64,000 nt of DNA from Segatella paludivivens DSM 17968 = JCM 13650 (GTDB lineage: Bacteria > Bacteroidota > Bacteroidia > Bacteroidales > Bacteroidaceae): positions 1 through 64,000 of the forward strand of contig NZ_KB890682.1 of the NCBI RefSeq assembly GCF_000373185.1, read 5' to 3'. How positions within the stretch are numbered: position 1 is the stretch's first letter; each line of letters opens with the position of its first letter. Both the position numbers and the translations under genes were made by a program. The notes below the pieces were generated by a model. The model made no database searches. It was given only the letters and a program-made list of their open reading frames with translations, and was not told the DNA's origin. Positions 1 through 8,019 of this stretch are shown piece by piece.

Positions 1-246
1 AGTTGCAGACTTATTAGATGGATGAAGAAATACTGGAAAACAAAGATAAGGACGCTCAAGACATTTTTAACAGGCGTAAAACTCGATTATAGAGCTATAT
101 TAAATACCATTAGGGAAAATGTCACAAATGGAATCACAGAGGGATTTGTAAATAAGCTAAAAGCTGTAAAGAGAACTATGTATGGTAGAGCAGGCATTAA
201 ATTACTAAGAAGAAAGATGGTTCTGGAGCATATATTCTTCAACTAA
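1..246 (+). pseudogene. ISL3-type transposase, C-terminal end (cut by window edge)
   Basis: The reading frame is open from base 1 to the stop at 244-246, so the gene begins outside the window; the ATG at 22 is probably internal. The visible 81 residues resemble the end of ISL3-family (IS204/IS1001/IS1165) DDE transposases, notably NGITEGFVNKLK followed by KRTMYGRAG and LLRRKMVL, which matches the usual NG-x-TEG-x-VN-x-LK...K-R-x-MYGRA signature. The conserved final Glu of the DDE triad would be the E of TEG. Whether the element is complete cannot be judged from here. I saw no convincing terminal inverted repeat in the 70 bases after the stop. Confidence 0.7.
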
Positions 247-319
247 ATTAGAGAAGAACCAAATAAGTTGTCTCACCTTACCTGATTGGTTGTCATTTAT
301 TCCAATATAGTTGTCTGTC

Positions 320-2878
320 TTAGAAATGGTATGTAAGTCCAAATCTTATTTCAAAAGTCTTCGCATATACGTTGTCGTGATATTTGTAATAAGTGTCACG
401 TACATAGTATGTGCCTGAAAGTACTGCGCTTAACGATCCCCTTAAATCCAGTTCCCATATAGGGTTGATGACCAGTAGGGACGCATTACCTTTGTCGCCC
501 TGTGCATTAAGGTATAACGGATCAACTTTCGTCAAGTCCTTTTCTTCATAACCTTTCCAGGTAAATATGCGATAATATTCTGTGTGAAGTATAAAACGCC
601 CGAAGTCACGAAATTCCATGTGAGTCTTTGTCTTTATTGAAAATCCACTTCCCATGTTATAGTCTCTGTCTATAACATTGTAATAATCGCTCTTCGTTCC
701 TCCAAGCAATATTGCTGATAAAAATACACGTTGCTCCAGACGAGTTAATGCACCAACCTGTGGAAATGAAAAAATCATACCAGGACCAAACGATGCTGCC
801 TCTGATATACGATAAGGGGTAAGTGATGTGCCATCTTTTACTGGTTTGGAATCATAATAGTTGAAATGCTGAAATATACCAAACTCAGCCTGAATGTTAT
901 TATTCTCATAAACAGGAGCACCCCATATACGTCCCAATATGTGAAGTCCGTTGATTAGCGGTTGGTTTGCACTGAATCCAAATGTAGCCTCGGCATAGAA
1001 AAAATCATAAGGTTTGTTTTCTGAATCATTGAAAGGATTGCCGTATTCCATGAATAGATTTACGTAAGGATTGTGCTCGCCTCTAAATAAAGCTCCGTTG
1101 TCGGCAAGGTAACGGTCACCGACAGATATAGACAAGTCTACAGGGAAACGGTCGTAATCGTGATACTTATAATATCTATTTCTTATAGTCCATGCGTCAC
1201 CACTGATAATGCGATTGAAACCTTTCATTGGACAGACTACTGTTGCTGCAAACTCACGCAGAAAGCGACGGAATCCACGCTGACTATCATTTAGAATGAT
1301 GTCGCTGATACGATGTGTCACTTCTCCAATACATATACCACCAAATGTTGTCGCCATAAGGTCGTTGATAGCAGGAGGTTCAATTTCTCCACAAGTTTCC
1401 CACATAAGACTTCCGCCTAGAGCAAACGGTGCTGATTCCCAGAATGACATTCCGTTTGATCTTGCAGAATTATAGTATAGGTTACCATGATATGGGTGAG
1501 CAAAAAGATTTGTTGAAAACTGATCATTGTCCCATACAAAACCATGAGTGATATTATGATGAATCGTGTGAAGGTTTACTTGCGCAAAATCCTCGTTCAT
1601 CACAAACCTGTCGAAGCAATGCACCGCCACATTAATTCCTGTTGTCTCGGCTATGCCTTTCCATAAATGTTTCTTTTGTCTGTAAGGAGCATTATATGCG
1701 TATATGCTATCTGTATCAGTGTTTTCAGTAGTAGATGTCTTTATTTTCTTGTCTTCATAGCCTGCCATCAGTGGATATTTTTTCTTGTTGTATCTCACTG
1801 CGATACCTGCTTCCACGATAGCTCCGTTACGATATTCGTTTAGATGATGGTAATAGCGAGTATCACCATATCCAATAGAAGCAAAAGCACTTAGATAATT
1901 GTTTATCTGATAGTCTGTGTTCACACGCAATTGCAACGAACCTAGTCGTTTAGGTTTATCCTCTTTATTTTGAAACGTTTCTATGTGGAAGAATCCAATG
2001 TCGGAACTTACACTCCAGCGGGGGGCTATATCAAAATATTGTCCGATACGATAGAATAAGGCTCCCGAAAAGCGTTTGTCTAGTCCCATATAATGTGTTC
2101 CTACACCGACAATGCTATAAGTGCTGCGGTTGCGGAAACGCATAGCGAAGTTCAGTTTTGATGAAGTTCCGGCATAGTACATCACGTCAATCTTCGTTTT
2201 TGGATTGACATTCACTAGTCCTATTTTATGTGCAATAGTGTCACGGCTATAGTTTATTATTCCAATCTGTACACCTCTAGGATGCGAGTTACATACATTT
2301 ATCAATCCAATCTGCGAACCGTTAAGTGTATCTACATAATTGTAAGCTCCAATCTGTAGTCCGCGCATATAAGACGAACAGATATTCGCAATGAAACTTA
2401 TTTGCATTCCCTCTTTCACGCCCATTGCTGTATTGGTAATGCCACTCAGTTGGATGCCACGAAATGGAGCCGTAGATATATTAGAGAAACCAGCAAGTTG
2501 AAATCCATTCAATGAATGAGTCGTATTATTTATAAAGGCAAACTGAAAACCTGATAAGTTGCCGCTTACTGAATTTATAGCACCACATAATTGTGCGCCA
2601 TGAACATCACCATCTGTAAACGAGAACAAACCTCCTATGTTTAGTCCGTTGCTTTCACGCCTAACTATGCTTGACAATCCGCCTATCTGCACTCCTTGAA
2701 GAGAGTCTGTATTGGCAATAAGTCCGATGTTAGCTTTACTTACAAGTGTAGAATCGCTTCCTTTTCTATTTATTCCTAATGCTATGTTTGTGTTGTGCTT
2801 CCCATGGTGCAACTGTGCCATTGAGTTCACAATGCCAAGTAGCAAGAGAAAACCTAATATCAGATGCCTTAATTTCAT
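320..2878 (-). CDS. DUF3943 outer-membrane protein with N-terminal surface-repeat region
   Basis: 852-residue exported protein with a signal peptide at residues 1-21 (hydrophobic core, cleavage after SMA). Residues about 50-235 hold roughly nine 20-24-residue repeats of the form G-[VLF]-Q-[IL]-[GSA]-x-[IF]-N, as in GVQIGGLSS, GFQLAGFSN, GLQIGAYN and GVQIGIIN. About residues 235-380 look like beta-barrel strands. A DUF3943 block follows, recognised from DNDQFSTNLFAHPYHGN, YNSARSNG, FWESAPFALGGSLMWE, GEIEPPAINDL and GGICIGEVTHR. The C-terminus ends in a barrel-type aromatic residue (TYHF). The function of DUF3943 is not established; location in the outer membrane is inferred. It is divergent from the CoA-transferase gene. 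Confidence 0.8.
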   Translation of the reverse strand: MKLRHLILGFLLLLGIVNSMAQLHHGKHNTNIALGINRKGSDSTLVSKANIGLIANTDSLQGVQIGGLSSIVRRESNGLNIGGLFSFTDGDVHGAQLCGAINSVSGNLSGFQFAFINNTTHSLNGFQLAGFSNISTAPFRGIQLSGITNTAMGVKEGMQISFIANICSSYMRGLQIGAYNYVDTLNGSQIGLINVCNSHPRGVQIGIINYSRDTIAHKIGLVNVNPKTKIDVMYYAGTSSKLNFAMRFRNRSTYSIVGVGTHYMGLDKRFSGALFYRIGQYFDIAPRWSVSSDIGFFHIETFQNKEDKPKRLGSLQLRVNTDYQINNYLSAFASIGYGDTRYYHHLNEYRNGAIVEAGIAVRYNKKKYPLMAGYEDKKIKTSTTENTDTDSIYAYNAPYRQKKHLWKGIAETTGINVAVHCFDRFVMNEDFAQVNLHTIHHNITHGFVWDNDQFSTNLFAHPYHGNLYYNSARSNGMSFWESAPFALGGSLMWETCGEIEPPAINDLMATTFGGICIGEVTHRISDIILNDSQRGFRRFLREFAATVVCPMKGFNRIISGDAWTIRNRYYKYHDYDRFPVDLSISVGDRYLADNGALFRGEHNPYVNLFMEYGNPFNDSENKPYDFFYAEATFGFSANQPLINGLHILGRIWGAPVYENNNIQAEFGIFQHFNYYDSKPVKDGTSLTPYRISEAASFGPGMIFSFPQVGALTRLEQRVFLSAILLGGTKSDYYNVIDRDYNMGSGFSIKTKTHMEFRDFGRFILHTEYYRIFTWKGYEEKDLTKVDPLYLNAQGDKGNASLLVINPIWELDLRGSLSAVLSGTYYVRDTYYKYHDNVYAKTFEIRFGLTYHF

Positions 2879-2901
2879 AATGAGCTAAATCGTTGTTTGT
2901 G

Positions 2902-2909
2902 CAAATATA
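2902..2909 (-). promoter_or_regulatory. -7 promoter element for the DUF3943 gene
   Basis: The minus strand reads TATATTTG, matching the Bacteroidota -7 consensus TAnnTTTG, 24 bases upstream of the ATG. The rest of the 348-base divergent region (2879-3226) is very AT-rich and holds no other feature I can support. Confidence 0.55.
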
Positions 2910-3195
2910 TATAAAATAGATGAAAAAAGAAAACGATTTTTAAATAAAAAGTATTGTTACTTATATATTCTAAATATACCGTGTCGTGATAAAAATCTCT
3001 TTAAACACTTGCTTTTTAGAAAAAGATTAGATAAATTTACTGCTTTGAAAGCAAATACGATAATATCATGATTTAAAAGCAGATGATTTATGCACAAATG
3101 TTACTGTTTTAATATATAAATAGTATATATATACAAGTAATGCTAAGAATTATGCAAATTTTCTTCCTAATATAGTATATTTATTAAAAATATTG

Positions 3196-3203
3196 TATCT
3201 TTG
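3196..3203 (+). promoter_or_regulatory. -7 promoter element for the CoA-transferase gene
   Basis: TATCTTTG followed by CACC, an exact match to TAnnTTTG, ends 23 bases before the ATG at 3227. Confidence 0.65.
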
Positions 3204-3226
3204 CACCAAGAAAAAACAAAAGATAA

Positions 3227-4729
3227 ATGGCATATAGTAGAATTACTGCTGCAGAAGGTGCGGCAATGATAAATAATAATGATAATATAGGATTATCTGG
3301 GTTCACACCAAACGGCGTAGCAAAAGCTGTATTTCGTGAACTTTCAAAGCGTGCCGTTTCGGAACATGAAGCTGGCAGACCTTTTAAAGTTGGTATTCTT
3401 ACTGGTGCATCAACCAGTCAGAGTATTGAGGGCGATATGGCAAGTGTCAATGCTATAAAGTTCAGGGCACCGTTTTCCACTAATAAAGATTTTAGAAACC
3501 ATACCAATGCAGGTGAGATAGATTATGAAGATATGCACCTGGGACACATGGCAGAACGTCTGCGTCGTGGCTTTTACGGAGAAATAGACTGGGCAATAAT
3601 TGAAGTCAGTGATATTGACGAGGGTGAAAGCATGTGTAAGGCTTTCCTAACCAGTGCTGGAGGAATAGTTCCGACTATTGCGCGTCTGGCAAAAAAAATT
3701 ATAATTGAGAAGAACGCCTTTCATAGTAAGGCTTCACGCTATCTTCATGATGTATATGAAATAGGTGAGTGCCCTTTTCGTCAACCTATTCCAATTCTTG
3801 GAGTAAGTGATCGTATAGGAAAAGAGTATGTTGAGATAGATGCCAAGAAAATTGTTGGTGTTATTGAATGCAATATTCCTGAAGAGGCAAGAGCATTTAA
3901 ACCACTTGACCAAATTACACAGCAGATGGGACACAATGTTGCTGATTTTCTTGTAGCTGACCTTAAACGTGGACTTATTCCTTCACAGTTCCTTCCGTTG
4001 CAAAGTGGAGTGGGCACAACAAGTAATGCTGTTCTTGAGGCATTAGGTCAAAACCCTTTGGTGCCTGTATTTTCAGTTTACACGGAGGTTGTTCAGGATT
4101 CAGTTGTGAAGTATATGAAGGAAGGACGAATAAAGGATGCAAGTTGTTCGTCGCTAACAGTGACTAATGATACTCTTCAAGAGATATATAGTGAAATTGA
4201 CTATTTTAAAAAGCATATAACAATTCGCCCAAGTGAGATAAGTAACTCTCCAGAAGTGATACGTCGTCTTGGAGTTATCGCAATGAATACGGCAATAGAA
4301 TGCGATATATATGGCAATGAGAATTCAAGTCATATATGTGGTAGCAGACTAATGAACGGTATCGGTGGTTCATGTGATTACGAACGTAACGGATATATCA
4401 GTATATTCACCACACAGAGTACAACTAAAAATGGTTGCATCAGTGCTATTGTTCCAATGTGTAGTCATGTAGATTCAACAGAGCATGATGTTGACGTGAT
4501 TGTGACTGAACAGGGAATCGCTGACCTTAGAGGAAAGGGACCTCTGCGTCGTGCAAAAGAAATAATAGAAAACTGTGCTCACCCTAGTTATCGCCCGTTG
4601 CTGAGAGATTATCTTAAAATAGCTGAACACGGACACGAACCTCAGAGTATGCGTGCCGCTCTTGCGTTTCACGATACATTCCTGAAGAAGGGGGATATGC
4701 GACTGACTGATTTCAGTGAGTATCTGTAA
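3227..4729 (+). CDS. Succinate/acetyl-CoA transferase (acetyl-CoA hydrolase/transferase family)
   Basis: 500-residue cytosolic enzyme of class I CoA-transferases, acetyl-CoA hydrolase/transferase family, close to the succinate CoA-transferase group in length and motifs. It moves CoA between acetate and succinate (or propionate), linking succinate/acetate fermentation to energy conservation. Visible landmarks are GLSGFTPNG near the N-terminus, GVGTTSNAVLEAL around residue 262, the VYTEVVQDS segment around 285 carrying the likely catalytic Glu, a glycine-rich stretch at GNENSSHICGSRLMNGIGGS (about 365-384), and VTEQGIADLRGKGPLRRA near 425. The start is set by the -7 element 23 bases upstream and an AAAAGATAAA leader. 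The exact acyl specificity cannot be read from sequence. Confidence 0.9.
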   Translation: MAYSRITAAEGAAMINNNDNIGLSGFTPNGVAKAVFRELSKRAVSEHEAGRPFKVGILTGASTSQSIEGDMASVNAIKFRAPFSTNKDFRNHTNAGEIDYEDMHLGHMAERLRRGFYGEIDWAIIEVSDIDEGESMCKAFLTSAGGIVPTIARLAKKIIIEKNAFHSKASRYLHDVYEIGECPFRQPIPILGVSDRIGKEYVEIDAKKIVGVIECNIPEEARAFKPLDQITQQMGHNVADFLVADLKRGLIPSQFLPLQSGVGTTSNAVLEALGQNPLVPVFSVYTEVVQDSVVKYMKEGRIKDASCSSLTVTNDTLQEIYSEIDYFKKHITIRPSEISNSPEVIRRLGVIAMNTAIECDIYGNENSSHICGSRLMNGIGGSCDYERNGYISIFTTQSTTKNGCISAIVPMCSHVDSTEHDVDVIVTEQGIADLRGKGPLRRAKEIIENCAHPSYRPLLRDYLKIAEHGHEPQSMRAALAFHDTFLKKGDMRLTDFSEYL

Positions 4730-4739
4730 GAGGATAAAC

Positions 4740-5693
4740 ATGATGAAAAAGAAAAAAATAATACTTTGGACAGTGCTGTCTGTTGTCGTATTGTTCTGCA
4801 TATATACAATTGGTGGTTCGTTTTATCTGATAAACTTTGCGTTGCTACCGTCAGAAAAAGATAATGTAGAAAAGGTTACTCATAAAAACGATTCAATATA
4901 TTCGTTTATGAAACCTTGGACTGATAGCTTGAACAATGTTAAAGCTATTCATGATACAACGATTATCAACAGTGAAGGTCTGAAACTGAATGGTTATTAT
5001 ATTAAGTCGACAAAACCGACGCGTAAGACAGCCATTCTTATTCATGGATATAAAGACTGTGCTTATACCATGATGCCTATTGCGTATATATACAGTCATG
5101 AATTGGGATATAATGTGTTGTTGCCAGATCTGCAATACCATGGTAAGAGTGATGGTAAGGCTGTTACCATGGGATGGAAAGACCGCAAGGATATATTGCT
5201 ATGGGCAAAGCTTGCAAATACTCTTTTTGGTAACAATACCGAAATTGTTGTGCATGGCATTTCAATGGGAGGTGCTACAACAATGATGGTGTCTGGTGAA
5301 AAACTTCCACCTTATATTAAATGCTTTGTTGACGACTGCGGATATACAAGTGTCTGGGATGAATTCAATTATGAGATAAAAGAGATGTTCGGACTTCCTA
5401 CATTTCCATTAATGTATTCGTCAAGTGCATTATGTAAACTATTGTATGGTTGGAGTTTCGGTGAGGCTTCGGCTTTGCATCAAGTAGCGAAATGCAAACT
5501 TCCAATGCTCTTTATCCACGGTTCGGCAGATGACTATGTACCTACACGAATGGTTTATCCACTTTATAAGGCAAAACCGCAACCTAAAGAAATATGGATT
5601 GTGCAGGGGGCGCCACATGCAAAGTCATTCCAGTTAAATCAAAAAGCATATATCAATAAGGTTGCGCAATTTACAGGCAAGTATATCAAATGA
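4740..5693 (+). CDS. Alpha/beta hydrolase with N-terminal membrane anchor
   Basis: 317 residues. A single hydrophobic helix (about residues 5-27) should act as a signal anchor, leaving the catalytic domain outside the cytoplasm. The fold is recognised from ILIHGYKD (oxyanion region), the nucleophile elbow VHGISMGGATT (G-x-S-x-G-G, Ser about residue 180), the acid in FIHGSADDYVP and the histidine in GAPHAKSF, which complete a Ser-Asp-His triad. The GTG at 4716 would lie inside the upstream CoA-transferase gene; ATG at 4740 with AAGAGG just upstream is the better start. The gap to the preceding stop is 10 bases, so the two genes are probably co-transcribed. The substrate is unknown; esterase or peptidase roles are both possible. 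Confidence 0.85.
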   Translation: MMKKKKIILWTVLSVVVLFCIYTIGGSFYLINFALLPSEKDNVEKVTHKNDSIYSFMKPWTDSLNNVKAIHDTTIINSEGLKLNGYYIKSTKPTRKTAILIHGYKDCAYTMMPIAYIYSHELGYNVLLPDLQYHGKSDGKAVTMGWKDRKDILLWAKLANTLFGNNTEIVVHGISMGGATTMMVSGEKLPPYIKCFVDDCGYTSVWDEFNYEIKEMFGLPTFPLMYSSSALCKLLYGWSFGEASALHQVAKCKLPMLFIHGSADDYVPTRMVYPLYKAKPQPKEIWIVQGAPHAKSFQLNQKAYINKVAQFTGKYIK

Positions 5694-5853
5694 TATATTT
5701 GCCTTGTTTATATTGTTCTCTGTTTAGATCTTAAAGTAATGCTTTTGATATTGTTTTCCGTCGGAAAATGTTAACGATGTTATATATTTGGTTAATGTCT
5801 GTTATAGCTTATAATGTTTGCCTTTGGAAATTTGTTTGAACAAATTAATTTTA

Positions 5854-5861
5854 TACCTTTG
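5854..5861 (+). promoter_or_regulatory. -7 promoter element for the thioredoxin-fold lipoprotein
   Basis: TACCTTTG matches TAnnTTTG and lies 43 bases before the ATG at 5905, with TTTG near -33 as often seen in Bacteroidota. Confidence 0.55.
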
Positions 5862-5904
5862 TAAATGTTTTCCAGTAGAAACTATTAATTAAAAGAAAAT
5901 AATT

Positions 5905-6375
5905 ATGCATAACAAATTATTTATAATGATTATGATGATAGCTGCACTTTTTTCATCAAGTTGCACTAGCGCTAAACAGAAACAAAAAATAATAAACAAA
6001 CAGGAGGCTAAGAAAATGAATACAACAGAATTGACACTATCAGAGTTCAAAAACAAAGTGATGGACTATGAGAAGAATCCTCAAAGTTGGGACTTTAAGG
6101 GTGATAAACCTGCAATAATAGATTTTTATGCTACATGGTGTGGACCTTGCAAAGCAACAGCTCCAATCCTTGACAGTTTGGCTGAAGAGTATCAGGGTAA
6201 AATCGATGTTTATAAAGTAGATGTTGACAAGGAACAGGAACTTGCATCAATATTTGGTATTCGCTCAATACCTTCATTGCTGTTCATTCCGATGAAAGGT
6301 GAGCCAAAGATGCAGGTTGGCGCAATGGGAAGAATAGATCTTGAAAAAGCAATAAAAAATACTTTATTGAAATAA
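5905..6375 (+). CDS. Thioredoxin-fold lipoprotein
   Basis: 156 residues. The N-terminus is a lipoprotein signal with lipobox LFSSSC (Cys about residue 20), so the protein should be tethered to a membrane and face the periplasm. The rest is a thioredoxin domain: IIDFYATWCGPCKATAPIL with the redox-active WCGPC (about residues 74-78), VDVDKE, and the cis-proline segment RSIPSLLFI. It probably reduces or exchanges disulfides in exported proteins. The MarR gene begins 11 bases after its stop, suggesting an operon that also once contained the broken ferredoxin and Fe-S membrane genes further downstream. Confidence 0.88.
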   Translation: MHNKLFIMIMMIAALFSSSCTSAKQKQKIINKQEAKKMNTTELTLSEFKNKVMDYEKNPQSWDFKGDKPAIIDFYATWCGPCKATAPILDSLAEEYQGKIDVYKVDVDKEQELASIFGIRSIPSLLFIPMKGEPKMQVGAMGRIDLEKAIKNTLLK

Positions 6376-6386
6376 GACAAGATATA

Positions 6387-6746
6387 ATGAATAAAAATTG
6401 TATTTGCAGAATAAGAAATGTATATCGTGCCATAGCTGCTTTTGAAACCGAGTTCCAAAAGCAGCTTGGTCTTAATATAAATGAGGCAACGATGCTTTGC
6501 ATTGTATCTGAAAAGGAAAACATATCTTCAGGAGAGATTGCCGAGGAAATGGAACTTTCAAATTCAAATGCTTCAAAGGTAATTGCTTCTTTGGAAAAGT
6601 CCGGGTATATTCGTCGCAAACTTTGTAAGGAAGACAAGCGCTGCATGCGTTTTACAATTACAAAAGAAGGTGAGGAATTATTGGCCAAAGTTAATTGCGA
6701 AAGATTCCAGTTGCCAGAAAATCTTACTAATTTATCAGTAGATTGA
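6387..6746 (+). CDS. MarR-family transcriptional regulator
   Basis: 119 residues, slightly shorter than the usual 140-150. The winged helix-turn-helix is clear: SSGEIAEEMELSNSNASKVIASLEKSGYIRR (helix, recognition helix, start of the wing), then EDKRCMRFTITKEGEELL as wing and C-terminal helix. It has three to four cysteines (NKNCICR, MLCIV, KLCKEDKRC), so redox sensing is conceivable, but that is inference. It sits between the thioredoxin lipoprotein and the remains of the Fe-S operon, which makes that operon a plausible target. Confidence 0.82.
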   Translation: MNKNCICRIRNVYRAIAAFETEFQKQLGLNINEATMLCIVSEKENISSGEIAEEMELSNSNASKVIASLEKSGYIRRKLCKEDKRCMRFTITKEGEELLAKVNCERFQLPENLTNLSVD

Positions 6747-6784
6747 TTTGTCTCTAGATAAATATAATAAGTTATAAAAGCGGA

Positions 6785-6898
6785 ATGAGAAAGTTTATAG
6801 CCGAAAATGACCGTGGGCGATGCGTTGCCTGTGGTGTATGTACAAATACTTGTTTGAAAGGCTTTTCTTTGACGGCATACAACTCATTCTTAAGTTGA
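6785..6898 (+). pseudogene. Ferredoxin gene, N-terminal half (interrupted)
   Basis: From the ATG at 6785 the frame encodes MRKFIAENDRGRC and then VACGVCTNTCLKG, a complete C-x2-C-x2-C-x3-C motif for a first [4Fe-4S] cluster. Ferredoxin-like sequence stops at about 6862, where IS982-type transposase sequence begins; the frame then runs into a stop at 6896-6898. The missing second half is found 4.7 kb away at 11563-11646. Product and electron transfer are therefore lost. The original gene would have encoded a small two-cluster ferredoxin, a partner for the neighbouring membrane Fe-S protein. Confidence 0.78.
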
Positions 6899-7142
6899 AG
6901 AATAACATGAAAGGATCTATTATGAAAGTCTCAGACAAGTTACTCTTAAAGGAAAAGGCTATCATTGAGACTATTAATGACGAACTTAAGAACATTGCAC
7001 AAGTGGAATATTCAAGACATCGGTCTTGTCTGTACACTTGGAGCATTGGCTGCATATAGCCTTTCCCAAAGAAGCCTACAATTAATGCTGAAAGAACTGT
7101 TGATAGACAATTAACCTTGTTCTAAATTCGTCGAACTCACGT
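6863..7142 (+). mobile_element. Left IS982-type remnant (transposase 3' end plus terminal repeat)
   Basis: The plus strand encodes the C-terminal part of an IS982-family transposase: DGIQLILKLKNNMKG, then MKVSDKLLL and IIETINDELKNIAQVEYSRHRS. This matches the family's DG-x-[QH]-L-I...NNMK and E-T-x-N-D-x-LKN-x-x-Q-x-E-x-SRHR signature. A small deletion after SRHRS shifts the frame. The copy is truncated at its 5' side, at the junction with the ferredoxin fragment. It ends with the terminal repeat AATTCGTCGAACTCACGTTA (7123-7142), which recurs in the right-hand copy. Its 3' end faces eutC. Confidence 0.75.
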
Positions 7143-7185
7143 TAATCTAGGAGATGGTCTAGTCAAACAACATTTTTTTTTCTGT

Positions 7186-8019
7186 TTAAACAATATTCAG
7201 TATATCTGTATCTTTTATATGAGGTTTCAATGTAAGATAATGCTGTATATCATCACTCTGGTCTTTCAGAGCTGTGCCGCTTTTCTTCATATTATATGCA
7301 TTCTCTATAAGCCAAGCCAACTTAAATGCTGCCTTACCATAGCTCAATCCCTCAGGACGTATGTTTGATATACAGTTACGTTCGCTTTCCATCCTGCCAC
7401 AATAGGGCTTGTATGTCATATACACTCCCAGACTATCGGGAGATGAGAGGCCAGGGCGTTCGCCTATCAGTGTAGCAACCAGTCCGCAATGCATCCTCTC
7501 CGCGATATCATCACCTAGTGCTACTCTGCTCTGCTTTGCGAGCACCACTGGTCCAACCGTCATGCCAAGTTCATCCATGTATGGTAAAAATTGTCGTATG
7601 AATGGAACGGCTTGTTTATGAACAGCTTTTGATGACAATCCGTCACCTATAACTAACAATACATCAGCTCCCTGATAATTCAGCTCATCTAGTAGAAGTT
7701 TACTTCTCTCACTTAGTCGTCTGCCAAAGTCAGGACGACACAAGTATATTTCCCTATTGACAGCGGAACTTTCCACATTTATAGTTTCAAGTCCCATTGC
7801 ATGTAATTCTTTTCCTATTCTATCTCTATCGAAAGGCATCTTTATAGAATCACGTGCCTTGGCATGCGCCAGACTGAACGCCAAATAGTCGTTTGTCAGT
7901 ATGCTGCATCCAGTCCTACCTAGGGCAATTCTAGCATCGGTATAAGATTTTAGTTTTTCCCAACAGTCGTTCTCTCTTATATTTTCTGCCTTTACGGTTA
8001 AATAATGATTTTCATCCAT
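7186..8019 (-). CDS. eutC: Ethanolamine ammonia-lyase, small subunit
   Basis: 277 residues, the normal length for EutC. The small subunit pairs with EutB to form the adenosylcobalamin-dependent enzyme that splits ethanolamine into acetaldehyde and ammonia. Family landmarks are SYTDARIALGRTGCS near residue 30, LAFSLAHAKARDS, VLLVIGDGLSSKAVH (about 120-134), a run reading RVALGDDIAE, IGERPGLSSPDSLGVYMTY, and RNCISNIRPEGLSYGKAA. It overlaps eutB by 8 bases, indicating translational coupling. EutA (reactivase) and shell proteins are absent nearby. Confidence 0.93.
   Translation of the reverse strand: MDENHYLTVKAENIRENDCWEKLKSYTDARIALGRTGCSILTNDYLAFSLAHAKARDSIKMPFDRDRIGKELHAMGLETINVESSAVNREIYLCRPDFGRRLSERSKLLLDELNYQGADVLLVIGDGLSSKAVHKQAVPFIRQFLPYMDELGMTVGPVVLAKQSRVALGDDIAERMHCGLVATLIGERPGLSSPDSLGVYMTYKPYCGRMESERNCISNIRPEGLSYGKAAFKLAWLIENAYNMKKSGTALKDQSDDIQHYLTLKPHIKDTDILNIV

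Noticed and set aside
4716..4739. GTG start for the alpha/beta hydrolase inside the CoA-transferase gene
   Set aside because: ATG at 4740 has a Shine-Dalgarno-like AAGAGG and opens directly into the membrane anchor.
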